Of a stretch of 64,000 bases of DNA, positions 1 to 11,208 are shown piece by piece. Origin of the DNA: Sinotaia quadrata (lineage: Eukaryota > Mollusca > Gastropoda > Architaenioglossa > Viviparidae); NCBI GenBank assembly GCA_028829895.1, contig CM054183.1, positions 16,355,975 through 16,419,974 on the forward strand. The letters run 5' to 3'. Numbering within the stretch: position 1 is the stretch's first letter; every line of letters starts with the position of its first letter. Made by a program: the position numbers and the translations under genes. The notes beneath the pieces were generated by a model that saw nothing but the letters and a program-made list of their open reading frames with translations, searched no databases and was not told the origin of the DNA.

Positions 1-136
1 GAAAAAAATGACATCGACTAGACTATTATATATAAAATTACAATGGCAACCTAAGCTAAAGTAATTATGATTTAAATAAAATACTATAAATTGGGCAAAT
101 TTCAAGGAAAATAAGAATATGTAAATGCATACCTAC

Positions 137-190
137 CCATATTACTAGTGTGTCAAGTTCCTTACTGGCTCTCTGTTGCCATAATGGAAT
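137..190 (-). CDS. NTAQ1: NTAQ1 coding exon 3
   Basis: The acceptor is GATGTGCAG and the donor GTAGGT. It encodes exactly 18 residues, IPLWQQRASKELDTLVIW. The next exon should begin with the DYHV motif carrying the catalytic His; it lies outside the window. Confidence 0.9.
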
Positions 191-3100
191 CTGCACATCC
201 ACAAACACACATGCACGCATGATTGCTTTTGCAAAATTTCAAAATTAGTACCGAGATTCAGAAACAGAAAATACATATATCAACATTGTTTTTTTATTTT
301 ATATTTTATCTCATAAAATTCAAATTTAAATATAAGTACAATCTTTTTCTTTCTATTTTTACTTTCTCCTTCCCCAAGATGCATTTTCCTTTATTCTGTA
401 CTGACTTTTTCAATTAATATAAAGAAAAAATGTTTATAAAATACATTCAATAATGAGACAGATTATGTTTTCTCTATAAATGTTGTGTTCTTTTAATTTT
501 AAAAAAAATCAAATTAATTTAAATTTATTTAACTAACTTCTTAAAAAGTTTTTAATGTATAAAGACAAAACCTGAAAACTATACAAACAAAAAAAATCAA
601 ATGCCTATAAAAAGTTAAAATGTATTGCAATAAAGAATTGAAAAATTCTCCACTGTAACTGCAAAATGTTGACAGATGCATGAGTTTAAAACCACTTAAT
701 GATTTACTGAAAGTAATACCAATCCATAAATATCAAAGAAACTAAATATGATGTTGAATGCTTTATAGAGTGGTTTGACTATGAAAACAAGAACTACACC
801 AGCCTCGATATGTTCTGCAAAATTACCACCATTGTGAGAATAAACAAATCATTGTTATTTTTCATTTTTGCCATTCATCTGAGCTTTATATTATAGGCTA
901 CACGTACTTTGATCTGCATATTAAATAAACTGTATTAATTGCTATTTACCTATTTATATTGCTATAATATTTTCAAACTAGACAAAATTGAAAGATAGTT
1001 ACATTACTACTTTAGATACAATAACTAAACTTCAATATAGAGAAAACTTGCAGGAGAGAAACAAGTACAATCCACATTATCTGTTTTGTTAAAATTTGTC
1101 AAAATATGGAACAATTCCCTTCAATATCATATAAAGTTTTTGTGAATTGTCTTTTATTGAAAACAAGAGCACCCACTCCGAAAAGGCATTTAAATTTACA
1201 AATTTTACAAAGCATTTTAATTTTTTAAACATTAATTTCAAGTACTGAACACCATGTTTTTGGTTTGTAAAACCCAGTACTTGCAAAAATTAAATGAAGG
1301 AGTGTCCAGAAAGTTATTTTCCTTGCACTCATTATTTATGCAGGTAACTGATCTGTACTTCCAGTTGTTCATATAACAAACAACAGAGTGACTAGTTTGG
1401 TTTCCCAGCCAGTCTTTTGAAAATAGTTTCATGTAGAAAAAGTAATGTTTCTCAAGTCAGTGTGTTCAAGATATTTCATTTAAAATATACTCGGAAATAA
1501 AAGAAAATTCAAAACAAAACTTTTAGCATGCACACAAGATAAAGGATTGTTCTTTCATCAAATTATATTCATTAAATAAAGTAATATGTGAAGACAAGAG
1601 ACAGCAGCTCTTTCAACAGCTGGGAATTTACTACGTAGTAGAGTGGAGTGAACACAAGACAGTCTGAGGTCAAAGCTGGTGATTAATTAATGTAAATCGT
1701 AATAAAACTTTCCATATTTTCATAGAAACTATGCAAAGCCAAAATTATAAATATTAATTCTATCCAAATTAAATTCACATATTTTTTTTTTTAATTAAAA
1801 CATTATATTAAGAAAATTTATATTTTGTACTGATCAAACTAATACACATACACACATATAATGATATATATCATTTGTCTTTACAATGAAATCATAATTC
1901 ATCAGATAAAAAACAAACAAAAAATTCTTCTAAAAACATTTACATGATTTATTAAAATCTAATGAAAAAAAACCATTTAGTTGTGACATATTCTTATCTC
2001 TCCATGTATTATCTCTACTTAACTAAAGAACAAAGGAGATATAGATGTAGATTCATTAAGTTTATATAGGTCCATACTAATTTTCATGAACAAAAGAGAT
2101 AAATATATATACCTTTTTATTACTGGTACCACTACCAGCCAAATGTGCTACAAATTGAATGAGCTCTTTAGTAACACTAGTATTTTAACAAAAAGATTAA
2201 ACTATTCATTATTATGCCAATTACAAATATTAAAAACATTTTTTTAAAAAGAAACATTTGATAGTTTACAATGTAACTGCATAATGAGAGTCATTCTCTA
2301 TGAGTTATTACATTAGAAGTGTTTTTGTTATTTTTATACTACAACCATGAACAAAAATATTTCATTATTTTTTTTAAAACACAAAATATATATATTAGGT
2401 CATATGTTTGCTGTGTATGTTGAAATTTGAATGATAATGTATCTTTATGATGAGCTGAGCTACAGTGCCCATAAAGTTTATGACCCATCATCTTGTCATT
2501 GCTATTGACAGTAAATGACACCCTCAAATTAAAAGCTAAAGTTCAAGAATAACAACTCTTTATTAAATATTTACAGGCTTTTATTTCTTCTTTTAAAAAA
2601 AATAAAGATTAAAACTTATTTCTATAATTTAAAACGATATGTGCCAAGTTACCTGCCTATCCTTGTTAGAGATAAACACAACAAAGCATCTCTTCAATTC
2701 TTCTGGATTGTTGGCTCGAACATGATCACAGAGTTTCCAAACATTTTCTTCACTGGAATACAGTTTTTAAAATTAGATGATACTGGCAGACAAAACAGTG
2801 TAAGTATTATTTGTAGTTTATGGATTTTAAAAGTAAATGCAATTCTCTTTAATGAAATTACAACAGTTAGGGACGTAAAATATTAATAATAACAATAAAA
2901 ATACATAAATTACAAAACATCAATAATATTAAAAGGGACTTATAAGAAAGTTTCGTCTTTCATAATATTAAATTCTGTCTACAAAATCAACAAATGTAGG
3001 AAGAGGGCATAACAGTCCCAAACAAGTCAGCCACTCAAAACAATCAGCTCTTGACCATCCACAACAGCAAAAAGTGGGTGTAGGAAAAAACATGGATATA

Positions 3101-5009
3101 CAGGATAATCTAAAACAATTAATGCACAACACAGAAAAAGAACTGTAGCTTAAATATGAGCACACATTAACTAAAATTTACAGCATTATTTAATAAGATG
3201 TACACACAAAATGCAATTACAACATTTTTAAAGGTCACAATGAGTTCACTATTATATATATATAAATTAACTTTATTTATAATATATTACTAAATTGCAG
3301 TTATAATTATAAATGATTTAATCCAGATTGCTAATTTTGGGTTAATTCATTTTACATCTAATATTAGTTGGTAAACTGCACTATGTAAGTCTGGTATGAA
3401 GCTTTTCTGTTCTACACTGATTCAGTATAACTGAATAAACAGGGGTCTCTACAGAGCTGTCAGCAATACAGATTATTTAAATGTTATATGCAAGGTGAAA
3501 AGGTCGATGACCACAAAAAAAAAGAAGCAAATTTTGTCCTTTTGAAAAGCAGTCCAAAAGAAGTAAACCATCTGAATTGATGAAATAATTTGTATATATC
3601 ATCAAGTCACAAACACTCTTTTCCTCAAAGAAAAAAATAAAGTTATTATACCCACTTTAAACAGTGCCCCATTTTAAAGAATAAATCCTTAAATTACCTA
3701 CATTTCTGGATTTATAAACATATTTTCATATTTATTCACATTCATTCGTCTTCACTCAACTTTAATCTGATTTGGGCTTCCAATTTTTATTAAGGAGGCA
3801 GGCTCAAGCACTAAGGTGTAGATTTAGGATGCAGAAGACAAATATGAGCAAGTATTTGGCAGATATTCTGGGTAGCATTTTGTCTAGTTAGTGACCAATG
3901 ACTTATTGAATGAAATTAGTCAATTTTCAAGTGCCAAGACATCTTTAGCATATGTGGTCCACAGTACATGTGATGGGTACTATTTACCTTCCTATGTCAT
4001 GGGACTAGACCCTTGTAGCTGTACTAGGGAGTGGTTAAAGTTCATCCATAAAAAATATCAATTTAACAAACAAGTTTAACTATCTACAAACACAATGGAT
4101 TGAAATGGGCTACAAATATGTAATATCCATTACTGATTTAAAAACTGGTTTATTAATACTATCAGGTATGTCAAATGGGTAAATGAAAATATCAGTACAT
4201 TCAACCATAGTTCACTGGGCTGGATTCATAATCCATTTCTTGATCTGGAATGCTGTTAAGACATGCATCTGTGCCAGACAAGTGTAGTTTTACATTATAG
4301 CTGCCCTAAGAGTCTGAATTAAGTGTGTCATAGTTTGCAGCAATTTTTAATTGAATTATGTGTTTATAATATGATGCCTGAAATGCTAAACAAGAAAACT
4401 ATCAGTTTATCATTTTCTTTTTTTCTTTGAATAAATACATTTATTTTAATTCGATTTACTTACATTGTTATTCTAGAAGTAACTAACTAAAATAATTGTT
4501 AATTTTTATTTGATCCTGGTCACGATTTCGCTACAAACGATAATTACACTGCGTAAGAAACTTGATTCTGAAAAAATGGCCATCGAGGGCATTCATACGC
4601 AACACAGCATTAAGTCTACCCATATCGAGTGGATCAAATGTGTCTAATAGTAGTTATTTCTTTTAATTTGGAAAACTCCTGTATATGCCTCTTGTGATAC
4701 TGAATCAAGTCTATTTATAATTGTCGCGTATTAAAATGGCCGCGCAAGTCTTTTGTTTGTCCATCGTTAGCAACGGAAGCGCATAGTGACCGGTTTGTGA
4801 CGTAGCTGCCTATAAATTATTGGCTAAATCAGTTTCAGTGTTGAGACTCAAATTCAGAGAGATTAGATCATTAGAGAGTAAAATTATTTTTAAAATTATA
4901 TACACCATTACCAGTAACAGGGTGTGTAGACGCAGCTTTCTTTAGGAGGGAAAATACATTGAGAAACTTTATTAAAATCACAAAGCAGTCCAAAGTCGAC
5001 CTGATCCAT
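137..5009 (-). CDS. NTAQ1: NTAQ1, protein N-terminal glutamine amidohydrolase (5' part, three exons)
   Basis: Joined coding exons are 5009-4912, 2752-2653 and 190-137. Known function: NTAQ1 (WDYHV1) deamidates N-terminal Gln to Glu, creating a secondary destabilising residue for the Arg/N-degron pathway in cytosol and nucleus. Seen: the joined product opens MDQVDFGLL, reads CVYTPCYC at the first junction, then EENVWKLCDHV, CFVVFISN, IPLWQQRA and LVIW. These match the human order CYCEENIWKLC, CYAVFISNE, IPIWKQQA, VIWDYHV. The catalytic Cys is the residue whose codon is split between exons 1 and 2. The catalytic His of WDYHV and the Asp lie left of base 1. Phases agree at both junctions (2, then 0). 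About 83 of some 200 residues are present, and nothing suggests a pseudogene. Confidence 0.93.
191..2652 (-). other. NTAQ1: NTAQ1 intron 2
   Basis: AT-rich intron with homopolymer runs. No coding exon, RNA gene or structured mobile element was recognised. Confidence 0.7.
2653..2752 (-). CDS. NTAQ1: NTAQ1 coding exon 2
   Basis: The acceptor is TATTCCAG and the donor GTAACT. Its first base completes the catalytic Cys codon (TG + T). It then encodes 33 residues, EENVWKLCDHV through CFVVFISNKDRQ, and ends in phase 0. This is the core around the nucleophile. Confidence 0.92.
2753..4911 (-). other. NTAQ1: NTAQ1 intron 1
   Basis: Mostly AT-rich. It contains one exon-like segment at 4201-4307 (see findings) and, at 4730-4860, a CpG-containing promoter-like stretch that may serve the plus-strand gene. 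Confidence 0.6.
4730..4860 (+). promoter_or_regulatory. Putative plus-strand promoter
   Basis: Within an AT-rich area this stretch contains AAAATGGCCGCG (YY1-like), GGAAGCGC, GTGACGTAG (CRE-like) and, about 13 bases downstream, TATAAAT at 4812-4818. The spacing suits a TATA promoter firing rightward towards the gene at 7023. No transcript evidence is available. Confidence 0.35.
4912..5009 (-). CDS. NTAQ1: NTAQ1 coding exon 1
   Basis: It starts at the ATG read at 5009-5007 and ends with the first two bases of the catalytic Cys codon, followed by the donor GTAATG. It encodes 32 residues ending SCVYTPCY, equivalent to human ACVYSSCY. A 5' UTR must lie above 5009; its start is not defined. Confidence 0.9.
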
Positions 5010-6992
5010 TATTCGATCCTGTAGTAGTGGTGAAAATATTTTTAAAGAATATCAACCACAGAGACTAAAGAGATATTTGAACCAAATACTGTCCACAAAA
5101 GTTGAAAAGAGACGTCATGCAAAAGCTAGTTAATATGAGTGGCATCATGTATAAAATATCTTTCATAAACACAATTAACAGTTAGTACATAATGCCGCAG
5201 ATGCAAAAAACTACTAATGGTGCTCATTTTAAATAGAACAGAAATAAATATGGCATGTGCGAATGCAACCGTTTGAGAAATAAGCAGTTTATATCTTAAC
5301 CGTTCGCAAACTATGCAAATTAGAACGATTATTTTATATTTTATTTCTCTTCGTACAACACGAGTTTTGAATTTACAATAGAAGAGATTTTTTTTTAAAA
5401 GTTACTTCTCGCTGAAGAAACCAAAATGTAAGTGTTTAGTTCAAGGTTTCACCACCATTCAGCTCAGTGCTTTGAATTGTATTTCATTTCTTTAAGATTT
5501 TTTTTTTCATCTGTAGTACTAGTAGCCTGCTACATGTATATATAATCATGGTTTGTTTCTTTGACAGTTACCATTTTAAAATTCTTGTATGTGATTTTAG
5601 ATTTTTAAAAAAAATCCATTAATCGTAAATGCAGAATGTTGCTTTCCTAGTTAGAAGTACATGTATGTCTGAATATTAGGCCTAATTATTTACAATCTCC
5701 TTTGAAGTTTGAACATTCACAGATTTGGCGATTTGTTTGTTTCACATTTCGCTATTAGAACTGTGATTTATAATTATATAAATGATAATCGATGAAGACT
5801 CTCAGTTGCATTTAAATCAAAATGTATTAGAATGCAGTCATTTAAAAAAAAAAACGTATTTATATCTTCCGCATACACACATTGTCACACGAACACAAAA
5901 GTGTATAACTATAAGTGCTATGTAATGTTACAGCAACACCAACACTTTACAGCATAGTAATACTATTGCTGAATTAGATTTTTTAAAGTTTTAAACTAGT
6001 CTTAGTATTGTAACTTAGTTGCAGAGACCCCCAAACACATGTACTTATACATGGATTATATATATATATAGTGTATATTCTTTACTCTGGGGATGTGATT
6101 GATTGGGACATGAATCATGACATGGAGCTGCATACAGTTTAAAAAGTATATTTAGTGAAATAATAGTGTTTAAAATCTTCCAGTGATTCTTAACCTTTTA
6201 TGAATCACAGACCCCTTTGAAAATCTGGTGAAAGCTATGGACCCCCTCCCTAGAAAAATACACATAAGCAGAATATAAAAATATAGTAATTATCTTACTT
6301 TTATGGACCCCCTGAAGCCAATCCATAAACTCCTTGGCGATCTGTGGACCCCAGATTAAGAATACCTGAGTTAAACATATAATTATAAATTGTGTTATTT
6401 TAAAGATCGGTGTGTCTGTTAGTGTTAGTGTTAATATATTTATAAATAAAAGGGCAAATGTTAAAAATTCAAATCACTTTTGCTTTGTTGATCTTTTCAT
6501 ATTGACCATTTTCCAAAAGCACAAAATGATCATTGATAATAACTTGCATTGTGTTTGCCACTACAAACAAAAGGATCCTTTAGCCTTTGACAATATATAT
6601 ACACCAATAGAAAACTGTCTCAAGAAAGACATCTGTATAACACTTTTAACAGTGTGATAATTTTTATTGAAGTTGATAAAAGAGAAAGAAAAACAAAAAG
6701 ATTTTATGTCAAAAGTGAAGTTGGTTGCTCTGAACACCTGCTATTAACCAACCTTGTGAAATTTAAAATACTTCATATAGTTTGCAGTATACAACAATGT
6801 ATAAATAAATAGGTTGTTTTAATCATGAAATTGCTACTTATTTATTTAAAATAAGATGTTTGATGAAGTAACTGTTGGGAAATTGTAATTTTGTGTGTAT
6901 TACTATTATATATGAGGGGTGATTGAATTATTTCTAATATTACTGTATCCTTGAGAGTTTCTGTTTGAAGACAATTATTTTTTCTCTCCAGA
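5010..6992 (+). other. Region between NTAQ1 exon 1 and the small plus-strand gene
   Basis: It should hold the NTAQ1 5' UTR and promoter (minus strand) and a non-coding first exon plus intron of the plus-strand gene. A good donor, AAAAT/GTAAGT, lies at 5427/5428, and ATGACGTC, a near-CRE reading on the minus strand, lies near 5110-5117. A hAT-like MITE lies at 6181-6368. The open frame at 6412-6657 has no supporting motif. Confidence 0.4.
6181..6368. mobile_element. hAT-like MITE (non-autonomous DNA transposon)
   Basis: The left end CAGTGATTCTTAACCT and the inverted right end CAGGTATTCTTAATCT match at 13 of 16 positions. Both are followed by ACAGACC/GGTCCACAG-like inverted sequence. CAG...CTG ends and the GGACCCC interior are typical of hAT MITEs. 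The 188-bp element has no coding capacity. The flanking 8-mers do not match, so the target duplication has decayed or an end is misplaced. Confidence 0.6.
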
Positions 6993-7022
6993 GTTACCTA
7001 TCACAAGATCAGACCAGTCACC

Positions 7023-7379
7023 ATGGGTTCAGCTGGTGGTAGAGGAGCTGACTGTGTTTTTTTGCTAATTCTTTTAATTTTATTAATAGATATTTTGCCA
7101 GCAATTATAGCAGGACCAGCAGTGTACCAGTGGAAACATTATACTTATCGAAAGAAACGTGATGACAAGAAATATCGTAATGCCCGACAGCGTTGCGAAA
7201 TGTCATTGGAATGTCAAAATCTCTATGGTGTGGAAAATACAAAGTGTGTAAGAATGTGCATTTCAGAAACTTGTTACAATGAACTGTATGGTGATGATCC
7301 TCTCGAGGAAGGAGAAATTGATGTGAGGTTGAATTCATTTAAAGGCTGTTTATCGCAAGTGACTATGGCAGATTTATAA
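7023..7379 (+). CDS. Small cysteine-rich single-pass or secreted protein, unknown function
   Basis: Complete 118-residue frame with a strong start context (CACCATGGG). A consensus acceptor (TTTTTCTCTCCAG) ends at 6992, so the coding part is one exon preceded by a non-coding exon. Residues 12-33 are strongly hydrophobic (signal peptide or signal anchor). A basic segment YRKKRDDKK follows, then six cysteines (58, 64, 75, 79, 84, 109), an even number suited to three disulfides. The end reads DPLEEGEIDVRLNSFKGC, a compact acidic motif that looks conserved. I cannot name the family. It is probably in the ER/secretory pathway and divergent from NTAQ1. Codon use and intact motifs argue for a real gene. 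Confidence 0.85.
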   Translation: MGSAGGRGADCVFLLILLILLIDILPAIIAGPAVYQWKHYTYRKKRDDKKYRNARQRCEMSLECQNLYGVENTKCVRMCISETCYNELYGDDPLEEGEIDVRLNSFKGCLSQVTMADL

Positions 7380-9180
7380 GTATAATTCAGAATTTGTGAA
7401 TTGCAACTGAGGCTTGTTGAATGAACTGTAATGTGATGACTTCAGAACAAGAGAATATGAGTAGATGGAAGGTTGAGCATCACAAGTGGGCTTTTGAATT
7501 AATAGAATATTTATTGGAGATAATGTCAATATGTGAATTATGAATCTGACACTGGTTTAAATGTAAAGTTATTATTACAGGTGGACAAGCTGGATATGTA
7601 TACAGTTTTCTTATTTGTATTCTTTGGAACCTATTACTATCTATAAATTCACTATTTTACATATTTTCAACAATTGTTTTTGATTGTAGTTATTTAAGTA
7701 TTTTATATTTCTTTACCCTTGTATCAAACCAAAAATCTTTAATTAACCATGAATCACGTAAAAGCAAATTATTTTTAATACAAAGCACCTGTAAAAGCAT
7801 TTTTTTTTTGCTGGACAGAAATCTGAGAGAAAAAAAAAATGCTTATTTAAATCGTCTGTAAATTATGTGGTATAACTATAAAGATTACCAAAGGATTGAC
7901 AAAGTGTATATGTTTTAAAAAAGATATTACTTGCTAGTTTTTATTTACACAATTTCTGACATTTTTACCAGCCTGTATACCTTTAAAAAGGGTGACAAGG
8001 CTAAAAAAAAAAAAAATCTATGACTAAAGGACAGACAAAAACAGACAAGATGAGAGGATAAGTGTGTAGGGAAAACCTAAGATCTCTGGGCCTAAGGGCC
8101 GATAGTTAGAGTAGATAGTTTAGGTTAGATTGTGAACAAACCTAGGCCGTAAATAAACTTAGAAGAGTTATTAGCAGAAAATGAGAGATATGCACAGAAT
8201 AGATGTAAGACTTTTATTAACTGGAAGTTAGAGAAAGAGATGACATTTTTATTATAGAGTAAATGATGGGCCTGTGCGCATTATAAAAAGTACTCATTCA
8301 ATGTAATGTGTCTCATGCCTGGACAGGTGAGCATTTGTAGCTGTATTTGTTGATGCTATTTATCATTTACCTGTTTGGCTGCTCTGGTACCCCCGTTAGT
8401 TCAGAGACGGGCATTTTATAAAAATAAAACGATCGCTAATAAAAGAATCTATGTGTCTCATTTGGTGGATTTGCACAAATGGCGTTGTATGCAGAAGAGA
8501 ACACTGAACAATAAGATAAAACCAAAGACACATATCACATGTACTTCATCATCATCTTGCATAGTCACTTTAACATTTGGCGTCGTCGGATTAGTGATGG
8601 CCCTACATACACTCCCGGTGAATCCCTATCCCCGTTACATGATGAATATAGAAAATGTTTTGGACGTGGTTACAAAAATTGTTTAATTTTATTCGAACAA
8701 GAGGATTAACTAACGACAATTCAGTGCCTTCTAGAAGGTGCGTTCTTTCATGAAGTATCCGTATCACACAGAAGTTCACTGGATGAGCTAGGGAGCGGTA
8801 TAAAAAAAAAAAAATACAACTCAAGATAGCATATCCCTATTTTGTTGTTTGTTTCAGAAGTGGCACACCTTTTCGATTCCTTGTTTCCTATTTGCTGGGT
8901 CCTAGTTTTATTTAAGGTTTGGTGAATTTCTTGTAGGCGGGGGAAACGATCTAAATTTTGCACCATAATTTCACTTTGCCACTAATGATGATGCTAGTGC
9001 TGAATTTTATACAAGGTCAGCCAGTTTAAATTGAATGCTTTTTGTTGCGATCAGTAGTGGATGATTTTATCTCTATTGAATAACCTTAAGAGAAGATTGT
9101 GTTCTTTCTTTGTGAAAAGGGTTGTTAGAGGAGAAATCTAAACGTGTTTCTATGTGAGGAGCGAACGTTAATTCTAGGAG
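7380..9180. other. Non-coding: 3' UTR of the small gene, then no recognisable gene
   Basis: The first part is presumably the 3' UTR of the small plus-strand gene. AATAAA occurs at about 8151-8156, but I cannot place the cleavage site. The open frames at 8375-8686, 8603-8824 and 8748-8966 lack known motifs. Confidence 0.5.
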
Positions 9181-9184
9181 AGCG

Positions 9185-9560
9185 GTTGTTAGAATTAAAA
9201 CTGAACTCTGTGATGAAAGACTGAGTTGGAGAGCAGTTGTTACAATTAAAATGAACCCTGTGATTAGAGACTCTTGACTGGACAGCGGTTGTTACAATTA
9301 AAACTAAACCCTGTGATGAGAGTCTTGAGTCAGAGAGTGGTTATTAAATTACTGAACCCTGTGATGAGAGTCTTGAGTCAGAGAGTGGTTATTAAATTAA
9401 AACTGAACCCTGTGATGAGAGTCTTGAGTCAGAGAGTGGTTATTAAATTAAAACTGAACCCTGTGATGAAAGACCTAGTCGGAAAGTGGTTGTTAAAACT
9501 AAAACTGAACCCTGTGATTCGGGAACGGATTGTTACAATTAAAACCGAAATGGCGGCAAG
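9185..9560. repeat. 51-bp minisatellite, about 7 copies
   Basis: The unit contains GTGATGAGAGTCTTGAG, then CAGAGAGTGG, then TTAAAACTGAACCCT. The central copies are nearly identical with period 51; outer copies diverge. Because 51 is a multiple of three, it produces a spurious repetitive open frame. Confidence 0.9.
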
Positions 9561-9639
9561 CAACAAAGTGAGATCAGCAATGCGCCACACTCCACCAGGT
9601 TACCATGTTACATTAGTCTCTCTTCACACTATTTTCCGG

Positions 9640-10545
9640 GCTTATGGAGTCGGCCCCCCAAATGTCCGACTTCGACTCCTGACATTTTAGACGTCTGACT
9701 CTCGACTCCAACTGTAGTTTATTATTAATACCATAGAGTCTAACGTTACATACTATAGGGAGTTATAAGTATGGTATAGATGTAAATAAATGAAGAAGTT
9801 GCTTTCATTTTAAAACTATTTTTCAATCGTACGATAATACAAATCCCTAACCCCACCCCATGGTAGATTTCGGCTTAGGACGATTTTGCTGCCTGGCATG
9901 ATGTTGCCGCTGTTGGTAGAATTGTAGATGATGATTGACAGAAGGTGGTTGACAGGAAAGTTGAAGAGTTGTGATGATGAATGGTGGCCGGTGGGTTCGT
10001 GGCGCTTTGTCTGGCCGGTAGATGCATGCAGTAGCCCATAGGGTTACTGCCTTGGTAGTCTGCTGTTGGTGTTGCTGTCTTCCAGGTTGCTGACATTGTC
10101 ATCAATGTTGGAGGGGAGAGAGTATCTTACAGAGGCCAAGTTAGTACCATACCAGGTCTACACCTAGAGTACCCTCCGCCCCGACACACACACACACACG
10201 GATGTTCAAACCCTTGTCCTTCTCTCTGGTGTCGCCGAGATTGTTGTCATCACTGTCCCTGGTGTTGTCCGTTGGGATGTGCGTGGACAGGTCAGGAGGC
10301 CTGTAGAGACTAAGGATCATGCCCGCAATGGGGTGTCAAAGTATCCCCACTGCGGGTGTTGTGGCCATGTTTTCCTGCTGCTGTAGTTTCTGTTGTCCAT
10401 CGGGGTGGTTGGGTTTTCTTTTTTCTTCTCTGCATGACCACCATGTTGAAGCCTCAGGCCTATCGGGCGCTTATTTGTTTTGTAGGCTTGTATACCCACT
10501 CTCTCATCTATTTGTCAGCCAATAAAGGTTTTCTTTAACTACTAG
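9640..10545. other. GC-richer unclassified non-coding block
   Basis: Base composition changes sharply from the AT-rich surroundings. It holds GAGTCG/CGACTCC-type inverted pieces (9645-9710), a (CA)n run at about 10183-10200, a 12-bp hairpin (10322-10356) and AATAAA at about 10519. It could be an old inserted element or a transcribed non-coding unit. No protein motif was recognised. Confidence 0.45.
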
Positions 10546-10654
10546 ACAGCATCACAAACACGTTTAAACTGTGGAGTTTTTATTGTGTACAATTGAACAG
10601 ACAGTACTGGTTTTGACCAGATTAGTGTTGTATTGTTTCAGCTATAAATATATT

Positions 10655-10832
10655 TGTATTAATTGTTGTAGGTAACTGTTAATCTTTATTTGTACTAACT
10701 GTTGCATGTAGCTATTAACCTTTTTTTTTTTTTAATTTTTACTGCTCGGTGTAGCTATTAATCTTCATTTTATTGTTGTGTGTAACTATCAATCTTTATT
10801 GTTATAACTGTTATGTGTAGCTATTAATCTTT
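10655..10832. repeat. Degenerate tandem repeat, about 5 copies
   Basis: Units share GTGTAGCTATTAATCTTTAT followed by T-rich sequence. Spacing varies from about 37 to 60 bases. Confidence 0.8.
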
Positions 10833-10989
10833 CTTTTATATTTGTTTGTTTAATTTCCAATGTTTTGGTTAGTCTTGCATTCAGCTGAATGTTTTTAAGG
10901 CCTCCATTGAAGAATGATAAAAAAATTTCAGATGATAATAAATATACATTAATAAAACAAACTTTTCCACTGAAAAGAATTAAAAATTT

Positions 10990-11208
10990 AATAAAACTCT
11001 CACCCAAAGAAATCTAATGACTGAAAAACAAACTCTCACCAAAAGGAATCTAATGACTGAAAAACAAACTCTTACCAAAAGAAATCTAATGACTGAAAAA
11101 CAAACTCTCACCAAAAGAAATCTAATGACTGAAAAACAAACTCTCACCAAAAGGAATCTAATGACTGAAAAACAAACTCTTACCAAAGAAATCTAATGAC
11201 TGAAAAAC
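10990..11208. repeat. 36-bp minisatellite, 6 copies
   Basis: The unit runs AAACTCTCACCAAAAG then GAATCTAATGACTGAAAAAC, nearly perfect, period 36. Confidence 0.93.

Noticed and set aside
2968..3165. 65-residue Cys-rich minus-strand frame
   Set aside because: It lies in NTAQ1 intron 1, is not in phase with flanking exons and shows no NTAQ1 similarity.
8375..8966. Overlapping open frames on both strands
   Set aside because: No recognisable domain, no consistent splice sites and low-complexity ends.
9274..9690. 138-residue repetitive plus-strand frame
   Set aside because: It results from a 51-bp minisatellite whose period is a multiple of three.
10980..11186. 68-residue frame of VRVCFSVIRFLL repeats
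   Set aside because: Translation of a 36-bp minisatellite.
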